Below, one piece after another: positions 45,968 through 55,838 of a stretch of 64,000 bases of DNA. Under the pieces are notes generated by a model. That model saw nothing but the letters and a program-made list of their open reading frames with translations. It was not told the origin of the DNA and made no database searches. Origin of the DNA: Pseudomonas syringae (GTDB lineage: Bacteria > Pseudomonadota > Gammaproteobacteria > Pseudomonadales > Pseudomonadaceae); NCBI RefSeq assembly GCF_021605415.1, contig NZ_WKEQ01000012.1:62001-126000 (forward strand). The letters are read 5' to 3'. Positions within the stretch are counted from its first letter, which is position 1, and each line of letters begins with the position of its first letter. Both the position numbers and the translations under genes were made by a program.

Positions 45968-47239
45968 TCAAACCTGGTGGCTGATCCGTCCATCCACCAA
46001 GGTGTAACGCACCACACCCGGCAAGCTATGGCCGAGGAACGGGCAGTTCTCACCCTTCGACAGCCAGGTCTCACCCGCAACGGTCGAGGCCTTCGGGTCG
46101 AACAGCACGATATCCGCCGCGCCCCCCACCGCCAGTTTGCCCGCCGGCAGGCGCAGCGCCTCGGCCGGTCCGGCGCTCAGGCGTGCCAACAGAGTCGGCA
46201 GGTCCAGCAAACCATCCTCGACCAGCGTCATCGCCAGCGGCAATAGCAGTTCAACGCTGCTGATGCCCGGTTCGGTCGCGCCGAATGGCGCCAGTTTGGC
46301 ATCACGTTCGTGGGGCTGGTGATGGCTGGAAATCGCCGAAACCACGCCGGATTTCACCGCCTCACGCAGGCCATCGCGATCCGCGCGGGTGCGCAGCGGC
46401 GGCTGGACGTGATAGAGGCTGCTGAAATCGATCAGCGCTTCATCGGTGAGGATCAACTGATACAGCGCAACATCCGCCGTCACCTTCAAGCCACGGGCCT
46501 GCGCCTGAGCAATCAACGCGACACCACGAGCACTGGTGAGTTGGCTGAAATGCGCGCGCACGCCAGTCTGTTCGACCAGCAGCAGATCGCGGGCCAGCGC
46601 TACGGTTTCAGCGGTTTCCGGAATGCCCGGCAGGCCGAGGAAACTGGCCGTCGGGCCTTCGTGGGCCAGACCGCCGTCAGCGAGGTCGTGATCCTGCGAG
46701 TTGAAAATGACGGTCAGATCGAACGTCGCCGCGTAATCCAGCGCCCTGCACAGGGTGCGGGTGTTGCGGAAACTGTCGAGGCCATTACCGAACGCCACGC
46801 AACCGGCGTCGCGCAGGGCGACCAGTTCAGCGAGTTGTTCGCCGTCCAGACCTTTGCTCAGTGCGCCAATCGGAAACACTTTGGTGTTGCCGGATTCGCG
46901 GGCGCGGTCGAGGATCAGTTCGGCCACGGCAGAGGTGTCGAGCACCGGTTTGGTCTGTGGCGGGCAGCACAGGCTGGTCACGCCACCGGCCGCTGCGGCA
47001 CGGGTTTCGCTGGCAATCGAGCCTTTGCGGCTGTAGCCCGGCTCGCGCAGGGCGACGTTGAGGTCAACCAGGCCCGGAGCGGCCACCAGCCCTTGAGCGT
47101 CGATGGTTTCCAGCGCGGTGAACCCGGCCGGTGCCGCGCCGAGGGCGACGATCTTGCAGGCTTCAATGTGGATGTCGGTGATTTGATCCAGGCCACTGCT
47201 TGGATCGATGACGCGGGCGCCGAGAATGCTGAGCTTCAC
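45968..47239 (-). CDS. pyrC': Catalytically inactive dihydroorotase PyrC' (partner of PyrB)
   Basis: A 423-residue dihydroorotase homologue. The zinc-binding DxHxHLREPG of active enzymes is replaced by [13 protein letters not shown], so both metal His residues are gone. It is therefore the pseudo-enzyme that in Pseudomonas is needed for the PyrB dodecamer, as established for P. putida. It starts with GTG, overlapping the pyrB stop by 4 bases, consistent with the fixed pairing. Confidence 0.92.
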   Translation of the reverse strand: MKLSILGARVIDPSSGLDQITDIHIEACKIVALGAAPAGFTALETIDAQGLVAAPGLVDLNVALREPGYSRKGSIASETRAAAAGGVTSLCCPPQTKPVLDTSAVAELILDRARESGNTKVFPIGALSKGLDGEQLAELVALRDAGCVAFGNGLDSFRNTRTLCRALDYAATFDLTVIFNSQDHDLADGGLAHEGPTASFLGLPGIPETAETVALARDLLLVEQTGVRAHFSQLTSARGVALIAQAQARGLKVTADVALYQLILTDEALIDFSSLYHVQPPLRTRADRDGLREAVKSGVVSAISSHHQPHERDAKLAPFGATEPGISSVELLLPLAMTLVEDGLLDLPTLLARLSAGPAEALRLPAGKLAVGGAADIVLFDPKASTVAGETWLSKGENCPFLGHSLPGVVRYTLVDGRISHQV

Positions 47240-48240
47240 TGGGCCTTCTCCTGCTCGAATTGACGTTGCGCCGTTTGCCCGCTCATGGCCATGGACAGCA
47301 CGGCCATACGAATGGCGATGCCATAGGTCACTTGATTGAGGATGACCGAATGCGGGCCGTCGGCCACGGCGGATTCGATCTCGACCCCCCGGTTGATCGG
47401 CCCCGGGTGCATGACGATGCAATCCGGCTTGGCCCCGGCCAGGCGTGCGGTGGTCAGGCCGAACAGGCGATAGAACTCGCCCTCGCTCGGCAGCAGGCCG
47501 CCGGTCATGCGCTCGCGTTGCAGGCGCAGCATGATCACCACGTCGACGTCTTTCAGGCCTTCGGTCATGTCGGTGTAAACCTTCACGCCGTATTGCTCGA
47601 TGCCGACCGGCAGCAGGGTTTTCGGCGCGATCACGCGGATGTCCGGGCAGCCGAGGGTTTTCAGGGCGAGCATGTTCGAGCGCGCAACCCGTGAGTGCAG
47701 GATGTCGCCGACGATGGCCACCGAGAGGTTCTCGAAGCTGCCCTTGTGCCGGCGAATGGTCAGCATGTCGAGCATGCCCTGCGTCGGGTGCGCGTGACGG
47801 CCGTCGCCGCCGTTGATGATCGCCACTTGTGGGCAGACATGTTCGGCGATGAAGTGCGCGGCGCCGGAATCACCGTGGCGCACGACAAACATGTCGGCGG
47901 CCATGGCTTCCAGGTTGCGCAGGGTGTCGAGCAGGGTTTCGCCCTTGCTCGCCGACGATGTCGACACGTTCAGGGTAATGACGTCTGCCGACAACCGCTG
48001 GGCCGCCAGCTCGAAAGTGGTGCGGGTGCGGGTGGAGTTTTCGAAGAACACGTTGCACACGGTCTTGCCGCGTAACAACGGGACTTTCTTCACCGCCCGG
48101 GCACCGACCTCAAGGAACGAGTCGGCGGTGTCGAGGATTTCCGTCAGCAACTCACGGCGCAGGCCGTCGAGCGAGAGGAAGTGTTGCAGCTGGCCCTGAT
48201 CATTGAGCTGCAGCGGGCGCTTGGTATCTAGAGGCGTCAT
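47236..48240 (-). CDS. pyrB: Aspartate carbamoyltransferase
   Basis: First committed pyrimidine step, carbamoyl phosphate plus aspartate. The 334-residue product has [19 protein letters not shown] as carbamoyl-phosphate site and the [17 protein letters not shown] loop. MMLRLQ-type [11 protein letters not shown] is near the aspartate site. The ATG at 48240 gives the Pseudomonas N-terminus [17 protein letters not shown]. It belongs to pyrR-pyrB-pyrC'. Confidence 0.95.
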   Translation of the reverse strand: MTPLDTKRPLQLNDQGQLQHFLSLDGLRRELLTEILDTADSFLEVGARAVKKVPLLRGKTVCNVFFENSTRTRTTFELAAQRLSADVITLNVSTSSASKGETLLDTLRNLEAMAADMFVVRHGDSGAAHFIAEHVCPQVAIINGGDGRHAHPTQGMLDMLTIRRHKGSFENLSVAIVGDILHSRVARSNMLALKTLGCPDIRVIAPKTLLPVGIEQYGVKVYTDMTEGLKDVDVVIMLRLQRERMTGGLLPSEGEFYRLFGLTTARLAGAKPDCIVMHPGPINRGVEIESAVADGPHSVILNQVTYGIAIRMAVLSMAMSGQTAQRQFEQEKAQ

Positions 48241-48267
48241 CGCGAGGGGGACTCTCAATAGGGCGGA

Positions 48268-48774
48268 TTAAAGGGCAAGGTCTTGCAGTTCGAGAGCCAG
48301 CGGCTCGGGACCGGACAGCTTGACCCGTTCGTGGGCGGCCAGGCTCAGGGTCGCGCCGACCACATTCGGGCGGATCGGCAACTCGCCGGCATCCAGGTCG
48401 AGCAGGCAGACCAGGGTCACGCTGGCCGGGCGGCCGTAGTCGAACAGTTCGTTGAGGGCCGCGCGAATGGTGCGGCCGCTCATCAATACGTCGTCGATCA
48501 GCACCAGGTGCTGGCCTTCGATTTCAAAGGGCAGGGCGGACGGGCGCACTTGCGGGTGCAGGCCGTTCTGGCTGAAGTCGTCGCGATAGAAGGACACATC
48601 GAGGGTGCCGAGCGGCGCATCGCTGCCCAATTCTTTGAGCAATGCCTGGGCTACCCACACACCGCCGGTGCGAATACCGATGTAGCGCGGTTCGCTGATG
48701 CCACGGTTTGCAAGGTGCGCCTTGAGGCGGGTCGCCATCTGAGTGATCAGTTCGGCGGGGTTTGGCAGGCTCAT
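48268..48774 (-). CDS. pyrR: Pyrimidine regulator PyrR / uracil phosphoribosyltransferase
   Basis: A 168-residue PRTase-fold protein with the PRPP motif [16 protein letters not shown]. It binds UMP and affects pyr expression in Pseudomonas, and may retain uracil phosphoribosyltransferase activity. It is followed 27 bases later by pyrB. It is probably transcribed with ruvX and algH upstream. Confidence 0.93.
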   Translation of the reverse strand: MSLPNPAELITQMATRLKAHLANRGISEPRYIGIRTGGVWVAQALLKELGSDAPLGTLDVSFYRDDFSQNGLHPQVRPSALPFEIEGQHLVLIDDVLMSGRTIRAALNELFDYGRPASVTLVCLLDLDAGELPIRPNVVGATLSLAAHERVKLSGPEPLALELQDLAL

Positions 48775-48867
48775 GGTTGCTCCTTCTTGGCCCGAGCCTC
48801 GTTGTCCGGATACAAAACGGGTCGCCGGCTCGGGTTATCACTTAAAAGAGAAGCGCCGTAGCGCTTT

Positions 48868-49305
48868 TCAGAATTCAAACAATGCGGTGTTTTCGTCGAG
48901 CCAGCCTTGCAGCAGCAGGGCGGCGGCGATGGCGTCCACGGGGTTGTCGCGGTAACTGCCTTTTTGTCCGCCACGCACCAGTCGCTCGCCTTTGGCTTCA
49001 AAGGTCGTCAGGCGCTCGTCGTGGGTATAAAAAGGCAGGTTGAAACGGCCGTTGAGGCGGCGGGCGAATTTTTCGGCGCGCTCGCACATGTCGCTGCGGG
49101 TGCCGTCCATGTTCAACGGCAGGCCGACGACCACGGCGTCAGGCTTCCACTCTTTAATCAGCGCTTCGACCTGATTCCAGTCCGGAACACCGTTTTGCGC
49201 TTTCAGCGTGCAGAGTTCGCGGGCCTGGCCGGTGATCACCTGGCCGACCGCAACGCCGATCTGTTTGGTGCCGTAGTCGAAGCCGAGGATCAGGCGCAGG
49301 GCCAT
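48868..49305 (-). CDS. ruvX: Holliday-junction resolvase-like protein RuvX (YqgF)
   Basis: A 145-residue RNase H-fold protein, LILGFDYGTKQIGVAVGQ with the first acid. VVVGLPLNMDGT and DERLTTFEA follow, then NPVDAIAAALLLQGWLD with the last Asp. The family takes part in pre-16S rRNA 5' maturation or junction resolution. Its ATG overlaps the algH stop by one base. Confidence 0.93.
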   Translation of the reverse strand: MALRLILGFDYGTKQIGVAVGQVITGQARELCTLKAQNGVPDWNQVEALIKEWKPDAVVVGLPLNMDGTRSDMCERAEKFARRLNGRFNLPFYTHDERLTTFEAKGERLVRGGQKGSYRDNPVDAIAAALLLQGWLDENTALFEF

Positions 49306-49877
49306 CAGGCGTGCCCCGCCTGACTGGTCAGCAGGCTGAGGTTGATGCCCAGATGCCGTGCCGCCGCTTCCAGACGCAGTTCGCTGCTGGTGTTGAACAG
49401 GATGTCGGCGTCGTAAGGGCAGGTCAGCCAGGCGTTGTCGGCCATTTCCGCTTCAAGCTGCCCGGCTTCCCAGCCGGCGTAGCCAAGGGTGATCAAGCTT
49501 TTCTCGGGGCCGACGCCATCAGCGATGGCGAACAGCACATCCTGGGACGTGGACAGCGAGAGTTCGCCGTCGAGCTCGACGGTGGCCTGGAAGCTTTTGC
49601 CCGACGGATGGAGGACAAAACCACGATCAGTCTGCACCGGGCCACCGATGAAAATCGGCACGTGCTGGCAGAGTAGTGGCGGGTCGATCTCCGGGCGCAA
49701 CTGCTCAAGAATATCGGCCAGATTCAGCTCTTGCGGACGATTGACCACCAGCCCCATGGCGCCATTGGCCGTGTGCTCGACGATGTAGGTCAAAGTGTGG
49801 GCAAAATTCGGGTCGGCCATGTGTGGCATGGCAATCAGGAAGTGATGCTTGAGGTAGCTGGGGCTGACGTTTTTCAT
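49305..49877 (-). CDS. algH: AlgH / YqgE family protein
   Basis: A 190-residue UPF0301 protein: SYLKHHFLIAMPHMADPNFAHTLTYIVEHTANGAMGLVVNRP and GGPVQTDRGFVLH. In P. aeruginosa it was linked to alginate and virulence regulation; its biochemistry is not settled. The ATG at 49877 gives the usual MKN start. It precedes ruvX and pyrR in one transcript. Confidence 0.92.
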   Translation of the reverse strand: MKNVSPSYLKHHFLIAMPHMADPNFAHTLTYIVEHTANGAMGLVVNRPQELNLADILEQLRPEIDPPLLCQHVPIFIGGPVQTDRGFVLHPSGKSFQATVELDGELSLSTSQDVLFAIADGVGPEKSLITLGYAGWEAGQLEAEMADNAWLTCPYDADILFNTSSELRLEAAARHLGINLSLLTSQAGHA

Positions 49878-49942
49878 GTGCGCTAGTGTGGCGTTGCAGG
49901 GGCGAACTGACAAGCTGGAGATCAGAGAACAACACAGAACAA

Positions 49943-50033
49943 GTGTAGGCGTGAACCTGCTCGCGATGAGGGCGCCACATTCAACATTGAGGTGTCAGAA
50001 AGAATGCTATCGCGAGCAGGCTCGTTCCTACAG
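49943..50033. repeat. REP pair, TCGCGAGCAGGCTCG type
   Basis: GTGTAGGCGTGAACCTGCTC followed by GCGATGAG, and its inverse CTATCGCGAGCAGGCTCGTT plus CCTACAG. The two are about 40 bases apart, between algH and the TonB-type gene. Confidence 0.75.
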
Positions 50034-50047
50034 GGGATTGTGCTGTG

Positions 50048-50947
50048 TCAGTTGCTTGAGAGTCGGTCGCCCCGGGCGAATTTCCAGGTGCGGATGATTT
50101 CCAGTCGGTCGATGTCCGACAGATCCCCGGTAAACGGTGCAAAGGGTGCCGCCAGTCGGACGATGCGCTGCGCCGCTTGGTCCAGCAGCGGTTGCCCGGA
50201 GGATTCCAGCACCAGCACGTCATACAGCGAGCCGTCGCGGTTGATCGACACCATCAGCCGCAGATTGCCGTAGATCTGCTTGCGCCGCGCTTCTTCCGGG
50301 TAATTGAGATTACCGATGCGCTCAACCTTCTTGCGCCAGTCGTCCTTGTACCAGGCGCCCTTGTCGCGCATGGTCGAGGCCGCGCTCAAGCGGTGAATGC
50401 GCGGGCGCTTGGCGTAGAGCTGTTGCTCCTTGGCCAGTTCCGCTTCGAGACTGGCAATGTCGCTGGACAACTGCGAACTGTCGAACGTCGGTGCATCCAC
50501 CACCGGCTTCTTCTCGGTTTTGATCTCTTCGCGCTTGGTCGGCGCTTTTTGCTGTTTGGGCGCAACGGTGGTCACCGCAGCCTTGGGCGCGGCGTCCCGA
50601 ACCTGCGGCTTGGCGGCCGGTGGCGGGGTGACTTTCTTGACCTGGTTGTCCTGGAACGGCGCGACCTCGGTGGTCTTGGGGGTCGCCTTCTTGTCGAGGG
50701 TGCCGCTGCCTTCCTGATTTTCCTGGGCGAGGAAATCGGCCTTCTTCGGCTTGGTATCGCTCTTGAAGGTGGCCAAAGTGATTTCGAGGGTTTTGCTGAT
50801 CTGCTTGGGCTCGACCATGGTGAAACCGACGCCGAGCAGCAGCGCCAAATGAATCAGCGCCGCGAGAAACAGGGTAAATCCGAGGCGATCGGCCGGGCGC
50901 ACGCCACGGTGGGCGAGTTCGAGGGGCAGATCGGACGGAAGGGTCAT
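50048..50947 (-). CDS. tonB3: TonB-type energy transducer
   Basis: A 299-residue inner-membrane protein. An N-terminal helix (FTLFLAALIHLALLLGVGF) is followed by a long Lys/Pro/Ala-rich periplasmic spacer and a C-terminal TonB domain, NLRLMVSINRDGSLYDVLVLESSGQPLLDQAAQRIVR. No exbB/exbD accompany it. In P. aeruginosa the gene at this place (tonB3) is needed for twitching motility, fitting the pil-chp cluster two genes away. Confidence 0.87.
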   Translation of the reverse strand: MTLPSDLPLELAHRGVRPADRLGFTLFLAALIHLALLLGVGFTMVEPKQISKTLEITLATFKSDTKPKKADFLAQENQEGSGTLDKKATPKTTEVAPFQDNQVKKVTPPPAAKPQVRDAAPKAAVTTVAPKQQKAPTKREEIKTEKKPVVDAPTFDSSQLSSDIASLEAELAKEQQLYAKRPRIHRLSAASTMRDKGAWYKDDWRKKVERIGNLNYPEEARRKQIYGNLRLMVSINRDGSLYDVLVLESSGQPLLDQAAQRIVRLAAPFAPFTGDLSDIDRLEIIRTWKFARGDRLSSN

Positions 50948-51059
50948 GACAGAAAAACCAACATCGCGTTTTTACGGGCCCGGCATGATAACGCAATGTT
51001 GGTTTTTAGCCTCAAGCTGCAAGCTTGAAGCGACAAGCTGCATGTGATCGAGATCAAAC

Positions 51060-52025
51060 TTATGGCTTTACGCTCGCAGCTTTCAGCTTCTTCTCAATGG
51101 CCTCCATCAGCATGCCGCCGATGTCGGTGCCGAACGCGTTGTCGATTTCGCGGATGCAGGTCGGGCTGGTCACGTTGATTTCGGTCAGGTGTTCGCCGAT
51201 CACGTCCAGACCTACAAACAGCAGGCCTTTCTCGCGCAGGGTCGGGCCGACCTGGGCGGCGATCCAGCGATCCTTGTCGGTCAGCGGACGAGCTTCGCCA
51301 CGGCCACCGGCGGCGAGGTTGCCACGGGTTTCACCGAGTGCCGGGATCCGCGCCAGGCAGTAATCAACCGGCTCGCCATCGATCATCAGGATGCGCTTGT
51401 CGCCATCGACGATGGCCGGCAGGTAGCCCTGAATCATGATTTGCTGCTGACCGTGCAGGGTCAGGGTTTCCAGAATCACCGACAGGTTCGGATGGCCGGC
51501 GGTGTGACGGAAGATCGACGAGCCGCCCATGCCGTCCAGCGGCTTGAGGATCACGTCGCCGTGGTGGTCGGCGAATTCGCGCAGTACGTCCGGGCGACGG
51601 CTGACGATGGTCGGCGGCGTGCACTGCGGGAACAACGTGGCAAACAGCTTTTCGTTGCAGTCACGCAGGCTCTGCGGCTTGTTCACCACCAGCACGCCAG
51701 CGGCTTCGGCTTGTTCGAGCAAATAGGTGGAGTAGACGAACTCCATGTCGAACGGCGGATCCTTGCGCATCAGGATCACGTCCAGGTCGCTGAGCAGCGA
51801 ATCCTGTTCGGCGTCCAGTTCGAACCATTTTTCCGGGTTGGCGAAGACCTTCAGCGGACGCATGCGCCCCCGAGCCTGACCTTCAGCCTGATACAGGTCG
51901 CGCTGTTCCATATAGAACAGTTCCCAGCCGCGCTTCTGCGCGGCCAGCAGCATGGCCAGCGAGCTATCCTTTTTATAGGAAATGCTGGCGATAGGGTCCA
52001 TGACAATCCCGACGCGAACGCTCAT
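51060..52025 (-). CDS. gshB: Glutathione synthetase
   Basis: Joins gamma-glutamylcysteine and glycine with ATP. A 321-residue ATP-grasp enzyme: MDPIASISYKKDSSLAMLLAAQ, VLMRKDPPFDMEFVYSTYLLE, LKPLDGMGGSSIFRH and INVTSPTCIREIDNAFG (normally near the C-terminus). The CAAGCTGCAAGCTTG motif lies just after its stop. Confidence 0.95.
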   Translation of the reverse strand: MSVRVGIVMDPIASISYKKDSSLAMLLAAQKRGWELFYMEQRDLYQAEGQARGRMRPLKVFANPEKWFELDAEQDSLLSDLDVILMRKDPPFDMEFVYSTYLLEQAEAAGVLVVNKPQSLRDCNEKLFATLFPQCTPPTIVSRRPDVLREFADHHGDVILKPLDGMGGSSIFRHTAGHPNLSVILETLTLHGQQQIMIQGYLPAIVDGDKRILMIDGEPVDYCLARIPALGETRGNLAAGGRGEARPLTDKDRWIAAQVGPTLREKGLLFVGLDVIGEHLTEINVTSPTCIREIDNAFGTDIGGMLMEAIEKKLKAASVKP

Positions 52026-52239
52026 TGGGTTTTCCTCGAAAATGGGTGACCGGAACGGTACGTAAAAAGTGCCGCCAGAGTGGCGCCGGGCGGGTTTTCG
52101 GTCAAGGGAAAACCCGTCGATAGATTGGATTTGGAGACTGTGCTAAAAAGGCTGCCAAGTCATGCTGGCCCTTGAGCATCAAGGGTTTCGAGCGCAAAAC
52201 GGACAAATTGATTCGCAAAGGCGACGGTAGAGCCCTCTT

Positions 52240-52644
52240 ATGGAACAGCAGTCCAGCGCCTTGAAAGTGATGGTGATCGACGACTCGAAAACAATTCGCC
52301 GTACGGCCGAAACCTTGTTGAAGAATGTGGGGTGCGAAGTCATCACGGCGATTGACGGTTTCGACGCCCTGGCGAAGATCGCCGACCACCATCCCGGGAT
52401 CATCTTCGTCGACATCATGATGCCGCGTCTGGATGGTTATCAGACCTGCGCTTTAATCAAGAACAACAGCGCATTCAAGGCCACGCCGGTGATCATGCTG
52501 TCGTCCAGGGACGGGTTGTTCGACAAGGCCAAGGGGCGGATTGTCGGCTCCGATCAATTTTTGACCAAGCCGTTCAGCAAGGAAGAACTGCTCGACGCGA
52601 TCCAGGCCCACGTTCCGGGCTTTGCCGCCGTTTTGTCGCAGTAA
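52240..52644 (+). CDS. pilG: Twitching-motility response regulator PilG
   Basis: A stand-alone CheY-like receiver of 134 residues. VMVIDDSKTIRRTAE gives the acid pocket, the phospho-Asp is in GIIFVDIMMPRLDGY, and KPFSKEEL contains the conserved Lys. It is phosphorylated by ChpA and promotes pilus extension through the cAMP pathway, as in P. aeruginosa. It heads the chemosensory cluster. Confidence 0.95.
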   Translation: MEQQSSALKVMVIDDSKTIRRTAETLLKNVGCEVITAIDGFDALAKIADHHPGIIFVDIMMPRLDGYQTCALIKNNSAFKATPVIMLSSRDGLFDKAKGRIVGSDQFLTKPFSKEELLDAIQAHVPGFAAVLSQ

Positions 52645-52704
52645 GACACGCACAATGACGCTCGGCCAGCGGGCCCGGTGTCGACAAGAAAAATGGGGAA
52701 AACC

Positions 52705-53070
52705 ATGGCACGTATCCTGATCGTCGATGATTCGCCGACCGAAATGTACAAACTCACTGGCATGCTGGAAAAACACGGCCATGAAGTGTTGAAGGCCGAG
52801 AACGGCGCCGACGGCGTGGCCCTGGCCCGACAGGAAAAGCCTGACGCGGTGCTGATGGACATCGTCATGCCCGGCCTCAATGGTTTCCAGGCGACCCGGC
52901 AGCTGACCAAGGATGCTGAAACCAGTCACATTCCGGTGATCATCATCACCACCAAGGATCAGGAGACCGACAAGGTCTGGGGCACGCGTCAGGGCGCCAA
53001 GGACTACCTGACCAAACCGGTCGATGAAGAAACCCTGATCAAAACCCTGAACAACGTGCTGGCCGGCTGA
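52705..53070 (+). CDS. pilH: Twitching-motility response regulator PilH
   Basis: A 121-residue single-domain receiver: ILIVDDSPTEMYKL, phospho-Asp in DAVLMDIVMPGLNGF, Lys in LTKPVDEETL. PilH counteracts PilG and favours retraction in P. aeruginosa. The ATG at 52705 gives the standard start, 60 bases after pilG. Confidence 0.95.
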   Translation: MARILIVDDSPTEMYKLTGMLEKHGHEVLKAENGADGVALARQEKPDAVLMDIVMPGLNGFQATRQLTKDAETSHIPVIIITTKDQETDKVWGTRQGAKDYLTKPVDEETLIKTLNNVLAG

Positions 53071-53080
53071 CCGCGCCGCC

Positions 53081-53620
53081 ATGAAGGAATTGCTGACCGC
53101 GTTCGAACTGTTGTTGCAGATCGACCAGCGCTGCCGTTTGCTGGCAGCGGACTTGCCGTCACAACCCGGACGGCAGGATCGCTGGAGCGGGATCGGCTTT
53201 CGCCTTGGCGAGCAATGGTATGTCGCGCCCATGGGTGAAGTCGGCGAAGTGCTGCACGAACCGCGATTCACCCAGTTGCCCGGGGTCAAATCCTGGGTGA
53301 AGGGCGTGGCCAATTTGCGTGGAAGGCTATTGCCGATCATGGATCTGGGCGGGTTCTTCGGCTATGAACTGTCGCCGGTGCGCAAGCAGTGCCGGGTGCT
53401 GGTGGTCGAGCATGGCGATGTGTTCGCCGGGCTGATGGTCGATGAGGTCTTCGGCTTGCAGCATTTCGAGCAGAACAGCTACGAAGCGCTTCCCGTCGAC
53501 AACCGACGAGGCCCGATGGCGACGTTCGTCCAGGGCCGTTTCCGGCGCGAGCAGGACTGGCAAGTGTTCAGCCTGTTTGCGCTGGCGCAATCCCAGGCCT
53601 TCATGAACGTAGCGATATAA
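53081..53620 (+). CDS. pilI: CheW-like adaptor PilI
   Basis: A 179-residue CheW-domain protein that couples the receptor PilJ to the kinase ChpA: FRLGEQWYVAPMGEVGEVLHEPRFTQLPGVKSWVKGVANLRGRLLPIMDLGGFF. Ten bases after pilH. The long following gap with a REP pair separates it from pilJ. Confidence 0.94.
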   Translation: MKELLTAFELLLQIDQRCRLLAADLPSQPGRQDRWSGIGFRLGEQWYVAPMGEVGEVLHEPRFTQLPGVKSWVKGVANLRGRLLPIMDLGGFFGYELSPVRKQCRVLVVEHGDVFAGLMVDEVFGLQHFEQNSYEALPVDNRRGPMATFVQGRFRREQDWQVFSLFALAQSQAFMNVAI

Positions 53621-53637
53621 CCAATACAACACCGAAC

Positions 53638-53732
53638 CCTGTGGGAGCGGGCTTGCCCGCGATGGGGCCGGCACATCCGATATAGATATCGACTGACCTG
53701 ACGCTATCGCGGGCAAGCCCGCTCCCACAGGT
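53638..53732. repeat. REP pair inside the pil-chp operon, GCGGGCAAGCCCGC type
   Basis: CTGTGGGAGCGGGCTTGCCC at 53639 faces GGGCAAGCCCGCTCCCACAG ending at 53731. The pair separates pilI from pilJ and may alter transcription between them. Confidence 0.88.
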
Positions 53733-53774
53733 TTCTCGGTGAGCTTCAAGTTCGCGGGTTAAGGGCGAGAACCG

Positions 53775-55835
53775 ATGATAAAAGCAATAACAGGCACACC
53801 CGGGGAAGGGTCGCGCAGCCGCTCGCAGATCATTGTGCTGTTTATCGCGCTGATCGTGTTCATCATGCTGCTGTTCGCCAACTTCGCGTACCTCAACACC
53901 CAATCCAACTACGACAAGCAGTACATCGGCCACGCCGGTGAGTTGCGCGTGTTGTCGCAACGTATCGCCAAGAACGCCACCGAAGCTGCCGCCGGCAAGG
54001 CTGCCGCGTTCAAATTGCTCAGCGATGCGCGCAACGATTTTGCCCAGCGCTGGGGTTATTTGAAGAAGGGCGATCCGGTCACCGGCCTGCCACCGGCTCC
54101 GGCCGCCGTACGCCCGGAAATGCGCGCCGTGCAGCTGGACTGGGAACGTCTGCTGAAAAACACCGACGCCATTCTCTCCAGCGAACAGACCGTGCTGTCT
54201 CTGCATCAGGTCGCGGCAACCCTGGCCGAGACCGTGCCGCAGTTGCAGATCGAATACGAGAAAGTCGTGGAGATTCTGTTGCAGCGCGGCGCCCCGGCCG
54301 GTCAGGTGGCGATGGCCCAGCGTCAATCGTTGCTGGCCGAACGCATTCTCGGCGCGGTCAACACCGTGCTGTCCGGCGACGAAAATTCCCAGCAAGCCGC
54401 CGATGCCTTTGGCCGCGATGCCACGCGTTTCGGCCAGGTGCTCAACGGCATGCTGCAAGGCAATCCGGCCCTGAAAGTCAGCCAGGTCGAAGACCGTGAC
54501 GCCCGGGCGCGCTTGAGCGAAATTTCCGAGCTGTTCCAGTTTGTCTCCGGCTCCGTGGATGAAATCCTCGAAACCTCGCCGGAGCTGTTCAAGGTGCGCG
54601 AGTCGGCAACTAATATTTTCAGCCTGTCGCAAACCCTGCTCGACGAAGCCTCGCACCTGGCCACCGGTTTCGAAAACCTGGCGGGCGGGCGCAACACCGA
54701 CACCATCGGCGGCTACGTGCTGGGCTTGCTGGCGCTGGCCTCGATCATCCTGATCGGCATGGTCATGGTTCGCGAAACCAACCGTCAGCTACGCGAAACC
54801 GCCGAGAAGAACGAGCGCAACCAGAACGCGATCATGCGCTTGCTCGACGAAATCGAAGACCTCGCCGACGGCGACCTCACGGTGACCGCTTCGGTGACCG
54901 AAGACTTCACCGGCACCATCGCCGACTCGATCAACTATTCCGTCGATCAGCTGCGCGATCTGGTGGCGACGATCAACCTCACCGCCGGCCAGGTTGCCGC
55001 TGCCGTGCAGGAAACCCAGGCTACCGCCATGCACCTGGCACAAGCTTCGGAGCATCAGGCCCAGCAGATTTCCGAAGCGTCCACGGCGATCAGCGACATG
55101 GCCGAATCCATCGACCAAGTGTCGGCCAGCGCCGCCGAGTCCTCGGCGGTGGCCGAGCGTTCGGTGAAAATCGCCAACAAGGGCAACGAGGTGGTGCACA
55201 ACACCATCCACGGTATGGACAACATCCGTGAACAGATTCAGGACACCGCCAAGCGCATCAAGCGTCTGGGCGAGTCGTCCCAGGAAATCGGCGACATCGT
55301 CAGCCTGATCGACGACATTGCTGACCAGACCAACATCCTCGCCCTCAACGCCGCCATCCAGGCGTCCATGGCCGGTGATGCCGGACGCGGGTTTGCCGTG
55401 GTCGCCGACGAAGTGCAGCGGCTGGCCGAGCGTTCGTCCGCCGCCACCCGGCAAATCGAAACACTGGTGCGGGCGATCCAGACCGACACCAACGAAGCCG
55501 TCATTTCCATGGAGCAGACCACCACTGAGGTGGTACGCGGCGCGCGGCTGGCGCAGGATGCCGGAGTGGCCCTGGAAGAAATCGAGGGCGTGTCGAAAAC
55601 CCTGGCGGCGCTGATCCAGAGCATTTCCAACGAGGCCCAGCAACAGACGTTGTCGGCGGGGCAGATTTCCCTGACGATGAACGTGATCCAGCAGATCACG
55701 ACGCAGACCTCGTCCGGTTCCACGGCCACTGCCGAGAGCATCGGCAACCTGACGAAAATGGCCAGTCAGCTGCGCCGCTCGGTGTCCGGTTTCACCTTGC
55801 CGGCGGCGCCCGCGCAAACGACAGGCAAAACGTAA
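53775..55835 (+). CDS. pilJ: Twitching-motility chemoreceptor PilJ
   Basis: A 686-residue methyl-accepting protein with two helices, [22 protein letters not shown] (residues about 18-39) and a second near 315-335. Two PilJ-type periplasmic helical domains lie between them, and the signalling tip is [43 protein letters not shown]. It senses surface contact/PilA in P. aeruginosa. No pilK methyltransferase follows. Confidence 0.95.
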   Translation: MIKAITGTPGEGSRSRSQIIVLFIALIVFIMLLFANFAYLNTQSNYDKQYIGHAGELRVLSQRIAKNATEAAAGKAAAFKLLSDARNDFAQRWGYLKKGDPVTGLPPAPAAVRPEMRAVQLDWERLLKNTDAILSSEQTVLSLHQVAATLAETVPQLQIEYEKVVEILLQRGAPAGQVAMAQRQSLLAERILGAVNTVLSGDENSQQAADAFGRDATRFGQVLNGMLQGNPALKVSQVEDRDARARLSEISELFQFVSGSVDEILETSPELFKVRESATNIFSLSQTLLDEASHLATGFENLAGGRNTDTIGGYVLGLLALASIILIGMVMVRETNRQLRETAEKNERNQNAIMRLLDEIEDLADGDLTVTASVTEDFTGTIADSINYSVDQLRDLVATINLTAGQVAAAVQETQATAMHLAQASEHQAQQISEASTAISDMAESIDQVSASAAESSAVAERSVKIANKGNEVVHNTIHGMDNIREQIQDTAKRIKRLGESSQEIGDIVSLIDDIADQTNILALNAAIQASMAGDAGRGFAVVADEVQRLAERSSAATRQIETLVRAIQTDTNEAVISMEQTTTEVVRGARLAQDAGVALEEIEGVSKTLAALIQSISNEAQQQTLSAGQISLTMNVIQQITTQTSSGSTATAESIGNLTKMASQLRRSVSGFTLPAAPAQTTGKT

Positions 55836-55838
55836 AGC

